From NCBI GenBank assembly GCA_026413765.1, contig JAOAKI010000008.1, positions 1 through 38,050 of the forward strand: 38,050 nt of DNA, given 5' to 3'. The DNA is from Microcaldota archaeon. Its GTDB lineage: Archaea > Micrarchaeota > Micrarchaeia > Anstonellales > Anstonellaceae. Position numbers and translations under genes: made by a program. The stretch's first letter is position 1. The number at the start of each line of letters is the position of its first letter. The notes below the pieces were generated by a model. It was not told where the DNA came from, did no database searches, and saw only the letters and a list, made by a program, of their open reading frames with translations. Shown here in pieces: positions 24,303 through 30,595 of the stretch.

Positions 24303-24469
24303 ATGCTCACCTTGATTGCTGCCACCAAAAGGTCCAACACCGGCTTGCCAGAGGCAGAGCAATCGTCAACAAGCGCTGAAAGGCTTGCATCAGATGCAAA
24401 ATGCTTCTGGGCTGCCAGTTGTTGCTGTAATTTCCATGAAGACAGCAGATGCAATTGTGAGGGCATCAT
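24290..24469 (-). CDS. 59-residue small protein, first of an overlapping pair
   Basis: Starts at ATGATG (24469/24466) and reads MMPSQLHLLSSWKLQQQLAA, then HFASDASLSALVDDCSASGK, then PVLDLLVAAIKVSICKS. The middle and end look like a folded small helical protein rather than random sequence. An AATATT-type element centred about 27 bases before the ATG fits a leaderless start. Its last 13 bases overlap the next small gene, whose Shine-Dalgarno lies inside it. The arrangement resembles a two-gene small-protein cassette, but no toxin or antitoxin family is recognised. A single gene broken by a frameshift is the alternative. Confidence 0.4.
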   Translation of the reverse strand: MMPSQLHLLSSWKLQQQLAAQKHFASDASLSALVDDCSASGKPVLDLLVAAIKVSICKS

Positions 24470-24681
24470 TTTATAAAAAAGTACATAAATGAATATTTTT
24501 GAACATTAAAAAAATCTTTCAGAGGCCGATTTGGCAAATGGGCACAAAAAAGAAGGCAGATGCAAAGCAAAACCGGCATTTTATTGCGCGCACAGAGGCA
24601 GAGCAGCCATTTTCTTAAAGAAAAAATTGCGCATGGATTTGACTTGTGATTTGCCTTTGTTGGTTTTTCTTTTGCTTGCTT

Positions 24682-24688
24682 ATTTAAA
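24682..24688 (+). promoter_or_regulatory. TATA box of the tRNA-Tyr/tRNA-Asp unit
   Basis: ATTTAAA lies 26-32 bases before the first base of tRNA-Tyr and probably drives both tRNAs as one transcript, since only six bases separate them. Confidence 0.55.
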
Positions 24689-24713
24689 GATTTCCCCAAT
24701 ATTAAAAAAGATG

Positions 24714-24821
24714 CCCGCCATAGCTCAACCTGGTAGAGCGCCTGGCTGTAGAAACCAGCGGCGGCCAGCAATTGGGCTGGCAGTCATCAGGATGTTGTGT
24801 GTTCAAATCACACTGGCGGGA
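24714..24821 (+). tRNA. tRNA-Tyr (GUA) with intron
   Basis: The acceptor stem CCCGCCA/TGGCGGG is perfect and gives the C1-G72 pair typical of archaeal tRNA-Tyr, with discriminator A. The D arm is GCTC/GAGC, the T arm GTGTG-TTCAAAT-CACAC. The anticodon stem CCTGG/TCAGG closes once a 34-base intron (24752-24785) at the canonical 37/38 position is removed, leaving loop CTGTAGA with anticodon GTA. The mature length is 74 bases. CCA is not encoded. Confidence 0.93.
24752..24785 (+). other. tRNA-Tyr intron at position 37/38
   Basis: A 34-base intron containing a GCCAGC/GCTGGC hairpin and an alternative CCAGC/GCTGG helix. The bulge-helix-bulge can be drawn only in relaxed form (a GCTG/CAGT central helix with uneven bulges), so the exact ends may be off by one or two bases. 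Confidence 0.75.
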
Positions 24822-24827
24822 TAGTGC

Positions 24828-24918
24828 GCCTCGATGGTGTAGTGGTCAGCATTCGAGATTGTCAATCTCGCGACCCGGGTTCGAAACCTCTCTGGAGGCG
24901 AATTTCCCGGTCGAGGCG
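24828..24918 (+). tRNA. tRNA-Asp (GUC) with T-loop intron
   Basis: Acceptor GCCTCGA/TCGAGGC with G73, as usual for tRNA-Asp. The anticodon stem CGAGA/TCTCG has loop TTGTCAA and anticodon GTC. The T stem CCGGG/CCCGG is separated by 26 bases instead of 7; removing a 19-base intron (24886-24904) restores the loop TTCGAAT. The D arm closes with GTGT/GCAT, including two wobble pairs. The mature length is 72 bases and CCA is not encoded. Two more flanking bases can extend the acceptor pairing in the precursor. Confidence 0.92.
24886..24904 (+). other. Non-canonical tRNA-Asp intron at position 59/60
   Basis: The precursor folds as CCGGG, TTCG, AAA bulge, CCTC, loop TCTG, GAGG, CGAA, TTT bulge, CCCGG. 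This is a strict bulge-helix-bulge: two 3-base bulges around a 4-bp helix. Cutting after the second base of each bulge yields exactly the standard T-loop. Confidence 0.85.
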
Positions 24919-25034
24919 CTAATCATAGCTAACCCTATAGCCAACAGTCTAGCAAGAAGAAGAACTTGAAAAAGCAGAAAGTGGCAAAAAAGAAAAAAAA
25001 GAAAGAGTCATCTAGTTTTGTGTCTGTTTTAGGA

Positions 25035-25457
25035 TTAGTTTTTGACTTTCACTTTGACTTTGGTTCCTTTTGGCTCTTCTTTTGGAACTGTGATTTTTAG
25101 AACTCCGTCTTTGTATTCGGCTTCTGCCTTGTCTGCTTTCACTGCGGTCGGCAGCCTAATCATGCGCTCAAAGGACCCTGCTCGTATCTCTTTGCAGTAA
25201 TAGTTCTTTTGCTTTTCTTCTTTTTCTTCTTTTCTTTGGCCCGAAACCTTCAGGTAGTTTCCCTCGAACGTTATCTCTATCCCGTCGCCCTGGAAGCCTG
25301 GCGCGTTCATCTTGACGACAATGTTGTTGCCGTCATCATAGACATCGGTTGCAAGATCGGCAAGGCCAGGCCTAGTTGCAAAGAACGGGAAGTCTTCGTC
25401 AAAAAACCTCTCAAGGTCAAGCTCTTGGAATGGTTTCCACCTTACAAGACCCACCAT
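25035..25457 (-). CDS. hsp20: Small heat shock protein (Hsp20 / alpha-crystallin family)
   Basis: An ATP-independent chaperone that holds unfolding proteins. The 140-residue product has a short N-terminal arm (KPFQELDLERFFDEDFPFF), then an alpha-crystallin domain with DVYDDGNNIVVKMNAPGF, GIEITFEGNYLKVSGQRK, RMIRLPTAVKADKAEAEYKD, and GVLKITVPKEEPK, the conserved A-x-x-x-n-GVL-x-I-x-x-P signature. The charged C-terminal tail lacks a clear I-x-I motif. The start is ATG 25457 or GTG 25466, after GGGGGTGG. Unlike most first genes here it has a leader of 20-30 bases. Its TATA box is flanked by two matching dyads, which suggests tight repression outside stress. Confidence 0.93.
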   Translation of the reverse strand: MVGLVRWKPFQELDLERFFDEDFPFFATRPGLADLATDVYDDGNNIVVKMNAPGFQGDGIEITFEGNYLKVSGQRKEEKEEKQKNYYCKEIRAGSFERMIRLPTAVKADKAEAEYKDGVLKITVPKEEPKGTKVKVKVKN

Positions 25458-25485
25458 GCCAACCACCCCCGAAAAATTGCTTTGG

Positions 25486-25504
25486 TGTTAATATCATATT
25501 AACA
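25486..25504 (-). promoter_or_regulatory. Hsp20 operator 1 (dyad over the start site)
   Basis: TGTTAAT-N5-ATTAACA, a perfect dyad, covers the predicted transcription start about 27 bases downstream of the TATA box. The arms are identical to those of operator 2. Confidence 0.75.
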
Positions 25505-25509
25505 TAGGG

Positions 25510-25517
25510 TTTATAAA
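25510..25517 (-). promoter_or_regulatory. TATA box of hsp20
   Basis: TTTATAAA sits between the two dyads, which are 32 bases apart centre to centre, about three helical turns. Binding to either dyad would interfere with TBP/TFB or with polymerase loading. Confidence 0.7.
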
Positions 25518-25536
25518 TGTTAATACCAAATTAACA
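25518..25536 (-). promoter_or_regulatory. Hsp20 operator 2 (dyad over the BRE)
   Basis: TGTTAAT-N5-ATTAACA, a perfect dyad with a different spacer from operator 1, directly adjoining the upstream side of the TATA box where TFB would bind. Confidence 0.75.
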
Positions 25537-25563
25537 CCCATTTGCAAAAAAAGCGACAAAAAG

Positions 25564-26355
25564 CTATTTGATAAGTTTGAGGAATTGCATTGCGGTCTTT
25601 GCATGGGCGATTGGCATTGATTGCCCAGGCTGGTCGAAACTGCCAAAAACCACCGGACCAAATGCAAAGGAAGGAGAAATGGCGCGGTAAACAAACGCCT
25701 CATCATGGCCGATGAGCTTGCGTATCTTTATATTAGGGGTGCCTGCTTTCTCAAGCAGTCGGCTGGCAAGCAAGTAAGATCTTGAGTCCGAATAGCCGTC
25801 AATATAGCAGTGGGTGGTGTCGTAGAGGTAAAACGCCTTCGTATCGTCTTTGCTGAGTGCTAACCTGTAGTGCGGGACAAGAAGCTTAGGGTAGGTAACG
25901 TCGATTGCAACGCAAAAAGAAGGCACAAGGTGCCGCTTTTTCAGGATGCGCACCACCTCTTTTGCACTGCGGGCAAAAACAGAAGGGAAGGCAGGGGCGG
26001 CTTCTTCTGAAGCAGTAAAGAGATGAATGCAGCTGCCTTTCTTTGCTTTCTTTTTTGCAAGCAGAATATTCAAAGCGCAGCCTACCGCATTATCCAGCAC
26101 GCCCAAAGCAATGCCGTTTTTTATGATGGATTTTTTCATATCAGAAGGCCTTATGCGGGAATCTACGTCGATGTGCGATGAGAAAAGCTTCAGCGGCTTG
26201 CCGCTGCCTTGCTCAACCCAGATATTCCCATATTCATCGTAATATGGGCAAAGCCCAAGCCCCTCAAGCTTCTTGAAGATAAATGTCCTCCTTTTGCCTC
26301 TTCTTTTTTCGCCATCAAAATGAAGGCGGGCAAGCTGCCCAATCAGCTCTTGCAT
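25564..26355 (-). CDS. Zinc metallopeptidase of the M20/M28/M42 clan
   Basis: A 263-residue di-zinc peptidase-like protein with all expected ligands in order: FSSHIDVDSR (His, Asp), GVLDNAVGCALN (bridging Asp), TASEEAA (catalytic Glu, ligand Glu), AIDVTYP (Asp) and PIAHAKTAM (last His). It is shorter than typical M42 aminopeptidases (about 350) and seems to lack the inserted dimerization domain. Aminopeptidase activity is likely, but deacylase or carboxypeptidase relatives exist. It diverges from the ATP-grasp gene at 26407 across a short A/T-rich promoter region. Confidence 0.8.
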   Translation of the reverse strand: MQELIGQLARLHFDGEKRRGKRRTFIFKKLEGLGLCPYYDEYGNIWVEQGSGKPLKLFSSHIDVDSRIRPSDMKKSIIKNGIALGVLDNAVGCALNILLAKKKAKKGSCIHLFTASEEAAPAFPSVFARSAKEVVRILKKRHLVPSFCVAIDVTYPKLLVPHYRLALSKDDTKAFYLYDTTHCYIDGYSDSRSYLLASRLLEKAGTPNIKIRKLIGHDEAFVYRAISPSFAFGPVVFGSFDQPGQSMPIAHAKTAMQFLKLIK

Positions 26356-26406
26356 GTTTCAATTGCAACATATCTGCTAAAAATGATTTCCGTGCAATAA
26401 ATCCAG

Positions 26407-27714
26407 ATGACCACGCAGAACGGCGCGCAAGAAAAAAAGAAATTGAAGTTCCTTTTTGTGTCAAACGAAGCCCTCATCGGAGACTTGGCATGGCAAGTGA
26501 AGAAAGAAGGGCATGAAGTGAAATACTATATCCACGAAAAAGAGCAAAAGGATGTCTGCGACGGGTTTGTGGAAAAATGCGAGGACTGGAAAAAGGAGGT
26601 GGATTGGGCAGATTTGATAGTCTTCGACGACATAGGTTTTGGAAAAGAGGCAGAAGAGCTGCGCAAGCAAGGAAAACTGGTGATTGGAGGAAGCATTTAC
26701 ACCGACAAGCTTGAGCTTGACAGGCAATTTGGGCAAAAAGAGCTTGAGTCGGTTGGCGTCTCGATTATTCCGCAGTGGAATTTCACCTCTTTTGACGATG
26801 CTGCAGAGTTCATAAGGAAAAATCCAGAAAGATACGTGCTGAAGCCTTCTGGGCTTGCGCAAAACGAGAAAGAGCTGCTTTTTGTCGGGCAAGAGGAGGA
26901 TGGCAGGGACATCCTGGAAATGCTGCAGAGGTACAAGAAAGTGTGGGGAAAGAAAATAAAGGAGTTCCAATTGCAAAAGTACATATCGGGTGTTGAGGTT
27001 GCAGTTGGCGCGTTTTTCAACGGCAAAGAGTTTGTCGGGCCCATAAATGTGAATTTTGAGCATAAGCGAATGTTCCCTGGCGATATTGGCCCTTCGACAG
27101 GAGAGATGGGCACCTCGATGCTCTTTTTGCAAAATAGCCCAATTTTCAACTCAACCCTTGCGAAGATGAAGGAAAAGCTGGCAAGCTCAGGCTATGTCGG
27201 CTATATTGATGTCAACTGCATAGTCAATTCGCGCGGAATCTACCCACTTGAATTCACAAGCAGGTTTGGCTATCCGCACATAAGCATAATGATGGAGGGA
27301 GTGCTTTCGGAATGGGGGCAGTTCCTCTATGGGCTTGCAAAAGGGGAAAAGCCAGAATTCCGGACAAAGCGGGCCTTTGTGGTTGGCGTTGTGATAGCAG
27401 TCCCGCCTTTCCCATTCCGCGACCCAGAAGCATTCAGGAAATATTCAGAAGATGCGTCAATAATTTTCAAGAAGCCAAACTATGAAGGGATACACTTGGG
27501 CGACGTGAAGCTTGACGAAGGAGATTGGAAGCTTGCAGGGAACAGCGGCTATGCGCTTGTTGTCACAGGCTCAGGAACGACAATGGAGGAGGCAAGGAAG
27601 GTGGCATATAATCGCGTAAAGAACATACTAATACCAAATCTCTTTTACCGCACTGACATCGGAAAAAGATGGGTGGAAGACCGGGACAAGCTTACTATGT
27701 GGGGTTATCTGTAA
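26407..27714 (+). CDS. PurD-like ATP-grasp ligase
   Basis: A 435-residue protein of the phosphoribosylamine-glycine ligase (GARS) type. The N-terminal Rossmann-like domain (FLFVSNEALIGDLAWQVKKE) lacks the usual GxGxREHA start. The ATP-grasp core includes RYVLKPSGLAQNEKELLFVG, EFQLQKYISGVEVAVGAFFN, PGDIGPSTGEMGTSM (equivalent to the GARS DGDxGPNTGGMG) and GYIDVNCIVNSRGIYPLEFTSR. The C-terminal domain has VVTGSGTTMEEARKVAYNRV. It joins an amine to a carboxylate using ATP. No other purine-synthesis gene is nearby and several motifs differ from true PurD, so the substrate may be something else. It overlaps the convergent Cys-rich gene by 20 bases. Confidence 0.82.
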   Translation: MTTQNGAQEKKKLKFLFVSNEALIGDLAWQVKKEGHEVKYYIHEKEQKDVCDGFVEKCEDWKKEVDWADLIVFDDIGFGKEAEELRKQGKLVIGGSIYTDKLELDRQFGQKELESVGVSIIPQWNFTSFDDAAEFIRKNPERYVLKPSGLAQNEKELLFVGQEEDGRDILEMLQRYKKVWGKKIKEFQLQKYISGVEVAVGAFFNGKEFVGPINVNFEHKRMFPGDIGPSTGEMGTSMLFLQNSPIFNSTLAKMKEKLASSGYVGYIDVNCIVNSRGIYPLEFTSRFGYPHISIMMEGVLSEWGQFLYGLAKGEKPEFRTKRAFVVGVVIAVPPFPFRDPEAFRKYSEDASIIFKKPNYEGIHLGDVKLDEGDWKLAGNSGYALVVTGSGTTMEEARKVAYNRVKNILIPNLFYRTDIGKRWVEDRDKLTMWGYL

Positions 27715-28543
27715 GCTGCTTTTTGGAAAAGACAAACCCCAAGAGCAAAAGCCCAATGAATGCTGCTGGGCAGCAGAAGCACGAAAAAGGCGAGGCAGAT
27801 TTTTCAGGGGTGGGGACAGTTGCATTTCCTGCGATCAAATCCATCGTTCCGGCAATCGGAAGCTGTGAAGGCGCAACGCAGCGGTTGCCCTCTGCAGACA
27901 TGCCTGCTGGGCAGCCGCATTTTTGTGCATTGTCAACCAGAACTGCCGAGCCGGTCTCGGAAATGACGCACTCTTTTGGCTTTGAGGTGGAGCAGCTGCC
28001 TGCTTCAGTGCCATCAACGCAAAGCAGGATGCATGATTCTCCTTTGCGCACTGTTCCAGACTTGCAGGGGCAGTCGGATGCCTTGTCAACTAGCTGACCG
28101 CTGACGCATTTCTTCCCGCTTGACTTAGGAGAGCAAGTGCCTTCTGGAACGATTACGCCTGAATCATTGCACGGGATGAATTCGCAAGTTATGCCATTTG
28201 GCGCAACCTTCATCCCTTGAGGGCAGCCGCAAGCTGAAGAATTGTCGACCAGTTGGCCTGCAACGCACTGCTTTGGCTTGTTGAGCGAGCATTTGCCTGC
28301 CTCAGTGCCGTCTGCACATTTTGCCTGCACGCAGGTCGCATCGTCTCCTTGGCCTTGCTGCACCCATCCTGGAACGAGATTGCATGGGCACAATTGAAGA
28401 TAAGGATGCAATTTTCCGTCAATGCAATAAAGTCCAGGTGTCACTTTTGAGCAGCTTCCATGCTTTGTGCCGTCAACGCAAGGGGCAGTGCCTGCAAAAA
28501 TAACGCCTAAAAGCAAAAGAACAAAGAATGACAGCTTGCGCAT
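27695..28543 (-). CDS. Cys-rich repeat surface protein with C-terminal TM anchor
   Basis: A 282-residue protein: signal peptide (MRKLSFFVLLLLGVIFAGTA), then about four degenerate repeats of ~45 residues with the frame C-x-DGT-x2-G-x-C-S ... KP-x2-C-x2-G-x-LVD-x4-C-x-C-P-x-G ... C. A short linker leads to a final hydrophobic segment (CCPAAFIGLLLLGFVF) with KK. Six or so Cys per repeat suggest disulfide-stabilised beads outside the cell. The repeat is not a named domain I can identify. A redox pair able to form such disulfides is encoded at 14816-16538. The gene lies 30 bases after cca on the same strand. Confidence 0.75.
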   Translation of the reverse strand: MRKLSFFVLLLLGVIFAGTAPCVDGTKHGSCSKVTPGLYCIDGKLHPYLQLCPCNLVPGWVQQGQGDDATCVQAKCADGTEAGKCSLNKPKQCVAGQLVDNSSACGCPQGMKVAPNGITCEFIPCNDSGVIVPEGTCSPKSSGKKCVSGQLVDKASDCPCKSGTVRKGESCILLCVDGTEAGSCSTSKPKECVISETGSAVLVDNAQKCGCPAGMSAEGNRCVAPSQLPIAGTMDLIAGNATVPTPEKSASPFSCFCCPAAFIGLLLLGFVFSKKQLTDNPT

Positions 28544-28573
28544 GCTTCACTTTTTGCGCTAAACAATAAAAAA

Positions 28574-29932
28574 TTATGTTATTTTGGCAAAGAAATAATC
28601 GGAAAGGAAGCTGCAATATTTTGGCTGTACGATATTTGTGCCCTCGTATATCTTCGCCCCTTTCAGCCGATCTTTCATATGGGCTGGCACCCCTCTGCCA
28701 GCCTTGCATTCCTCAGCCAGCGCAGAAAGTGCATCAACTGTCTTTCTTCTTTCTATTGCCACTACCCTGTCATGCTCCAGATGGATGTTGAGGGCAGAGG
28801 AGTGCTTCTTGATGAAAGCCTCAGTGTCTTTTGCAAAATAGATGGATGGGCCGACCAATTTCTGCACTGAAGGGAGGCGGCGGCTTTCAAGCTCGATGAA
28901 TATTGCGCATTCAGCCCCATCGCTCCAGTGGTAATAGCCAAAAACCCTAAATCCGCGCTCACCAAGCCGCTGCGCCAAAGCCTGAGTCGTCTTTTTCAGC
29001 TGAGGCCAAAGGACATCCGGGACAACGTGCGGGGCAGGAAAGCTTGCAAGAAGGCAGCAGCTTCCCCTTGCCCGAATCTCCTTTTTGATTTGCAGCGGCG
29101 AGAAGGACTTTCGCTGGGGGAAGAAAAAGCGCACAGAAGGGCTCTGGAGGAATTTGCGCGCGCTGAAAATGAAGCGCGACAGAGAAGTCTGCGCAACGAC
29201 TGCTGCAACGTTTCTTTTTGGGTCGATAGGGTCGATGACAACTAAGGGAGATTGGAAAAACTTGCGCGGGCTTTCAGTGTAATATTGAGCAATATCGATC
29301 GCAGGCTCTCTCCATTCTGACGCTGCCTCCAAAAGCAAGACAAACGAGCCATAATGGGAAATCAAAAGCTCGCATAGGTACCCAGAAAATCCCTCCACCC
29401 TCAGCTCAGCGCCATAAATATCCAAGGCGGCCAAGAATGCTTTCAGCAGCCGAACATCGTCTTTTTGCTGGGCAGAAAGGGTTGAATTGATGTATTTTGT
29501 GTGCAAAATCGAGCGGTCAACCGAGGAGCCTTTCTGGTCAATTTTGGTTATGTTGTACGCAGGCACAACGTCTGCCTTGTATTTTCCGATTTTGACCTGA
29601 AGATAAGGATGCTCCGCATAGCGCGCCTCAACTTTTAATCCAGAAAATGCCTTGCGCGCATAGCTGAGGCCGAGCAATGCAATCTCATGATGGGAATAGT
29701 GCCTTGGAAAAAGAAGGAAAATGTCAAATTCGTTCTTCCCTTTCAAGTCGGTGTCTTTTGCAAGCGAGCCGGCAAGCTCTAATTTCACAGAGGATGGCAC
29801 GACTTTCGCAAGCATGCCAATAAGCTTATTTGCAGCCGCAAGCTTTGCAGCTCTTTCTTTTTGCGTTGGCTTGATCCTCTTCAAAACTTCGGAAAGCACT
29901 TTTTTTGTTTCATTTGGGTTTTTGCAGCGCAT
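28574..29932 (-). CDS. cca: CCA-adding enzyme (tRNA nucleotidyltransferase, archaeal class I)
   Basis: Adds CCA to tRNA 3' ends without a template. The 452-residue product has the class I signature LAGSLAKDTDLKGKNEFDIF with Glu68 and Asp70, and a third carboxylate, Asp121, in GKYKADVVPAYNI. This triplet matches that known for the Archaeoglobus enzyme. Central and tail domains carry DDVRLLKAFLAALDIYGAEL, GFSGYLCELLISHYGSF and PLVVIDPIDPKRNVAAVV. Both tRNAs in this window lack encoded CCA, so the enzyme is essential here. A GAGGCGAAACTG site precedes the ATG, 11 bases after the transaldolase stop, so it is part of the sugar-phosphate operon. Confidence 0.96.
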   Translation of the reverse strand: MRCKNPNETKKVLSEVLKRIKPTQKERAAKLAAANKLIGMLAKVVPSSVKLELAGSLAKDTDLKGKNEFDIFLLFPRHYSHHEIALLGLSYARKAFSGLKVEARYAEHPYLQVKIGKYKADVVPAYNITKIDQKGSSVDRSILHTKYINSTLSAQQKDDVRLLKAFLAALDIYGAELRVEGFSGYLCELLISHYGSFVLLLEAASEWREPAIDIAQYYTESPRKFFQSPLVVIDPIDPKRNVAAVVAQTSLSRFIFSARKFLQSPSVRFFFPQRKSFSPLQIKKEIRARGSCCLLASFPAPHVVPDVLWPQLKKTTQALAQRLGERGFRVFGYYHWSDGAECAIFIELESRRLPSVQKLVGPSIYFAKDTEAFIKKHSSALNIHLEHDRVVAIERRKTVDALSALAEECKAGRGVPAHMKDRLKGAKIYEGTNIVQPKYCSFLSDYFFAKIT

Positions 29933-29943
29933 CAGTTTCGCCT

Positions 29944-30591
29944 CTATCTTGCTTTGGCAGCAAGATAATCCTCCAAGAATTTCTTTATGCCTTTTTCAGT
30001 GAGAGGGTGATAAAACATCTTTTCAAGTACTTCTGGTGGCATTGTCACTATATGCGCCCCGATTTGGGCCGCTTCTATCACGTGCTTCTCGTTTCTCACT
30101 GATGCTACAATAATTTGAGTCTGGAAGTTGTAGTTTTTGTAGATCTGGGCAATTTGCCTGATGAGCTCGATGCCATCCACGTTTATGTCGTCGAGCCTTC
30201 CAACGAAAGGAGAAACATAGGTCGCCCCTGCTTTTGCAGCCAAAATGGCCTGGCTGGCGCTGAACACTAGCGTGACGTTTGTTTTGATGCCCTCTGCTGA
30301 AAGCGCGCGGACCGCCTTCATGCCCTCTTTCCCCATCGGTATCTTGACAACCACGTTTTTTGCCCATTTGGCAAACTCTTTCCCATCTTTGATCATTCCT
30401 TCTGCGGTCTCTTCTGCGCCCTCAACCGACACTGGGCCGCTTACAATCTTGCAAATCTCGGCTATGACATCTTTTTGCTTTTTGCCGGATTTCAGGATCA
30501 GCGTCGGGTTGGTGGTGACACCATCCACAAAACCAAGCCCAGCAAAATGCCTTATCTTTTCAACGTCTGCGCTGTCAAGAAAGATTTTCAC
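29944..30591 (-). CDS. tal: Transaldolase (TalC-like)
   Basis: Moves a dihydroxyacetone unit between sugar phosphates in the non-oxidative pentose phosphate pathway. The 215 residues form a single small TIM barrel. Motifs are FLDSADVEKI, GVTTNPTLI, Schiff-base Lys83 in VVVKIPMGKEG, TNVTLVFSASQAILAAKAGATYVSPFVGRLDDI (in two pieces). Glu58 in PVSVEG occupies the position that is Glu in transaldolases and Gln in fructose-6-phosphate aldolase, favouring transaldolase. The GTG at 30591 is chosen because GAGGTGAT lies just before it and the family N-terminus (KIFLD) starts there. It follows the transketolase C gene by 4 bases. Confidence 0.93.
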   Translation of the reverse strand: MKIFLDSADVEKIRHFAGLGFVDGVTTNPTLILKSGKKQKDVIAEICKIVSGPVSVEGAEETAEGMIKDGKEFAKWAKNVVVKIPMGKEGMKAVRALSAEGIKTNVTLVFSASQAILAAKAGATYVSPFVGRLDDINVDGIELIRQIAQIYKNYNFQTQIIVASVRNEKHVIEAAQIGAHIVTMPPEVLEKMFYHPLTEKGIKKFLEDYLAAKAR

Positions 30592-30595
30592 AAAA

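Noticed and set aside
24466-24771. 101-codon minus-strand frame
   Set aside because: It runs antisense through tRNA-Tyr and the tRNA promoter; the sequence has no plausible domain.
24531-24824. 97-codon plus-strand frame reading into tRNA-Tyr
   Set aside because: Its end is the tRNA gene itself; chance frame.
24919-25034. Purine-rich stretch with a Lys-rich frame after tRNA-Asp
   Set aside because: The frame has no start with a ribosome site and continues antisense into hsp20; treated as non-coding spacer.
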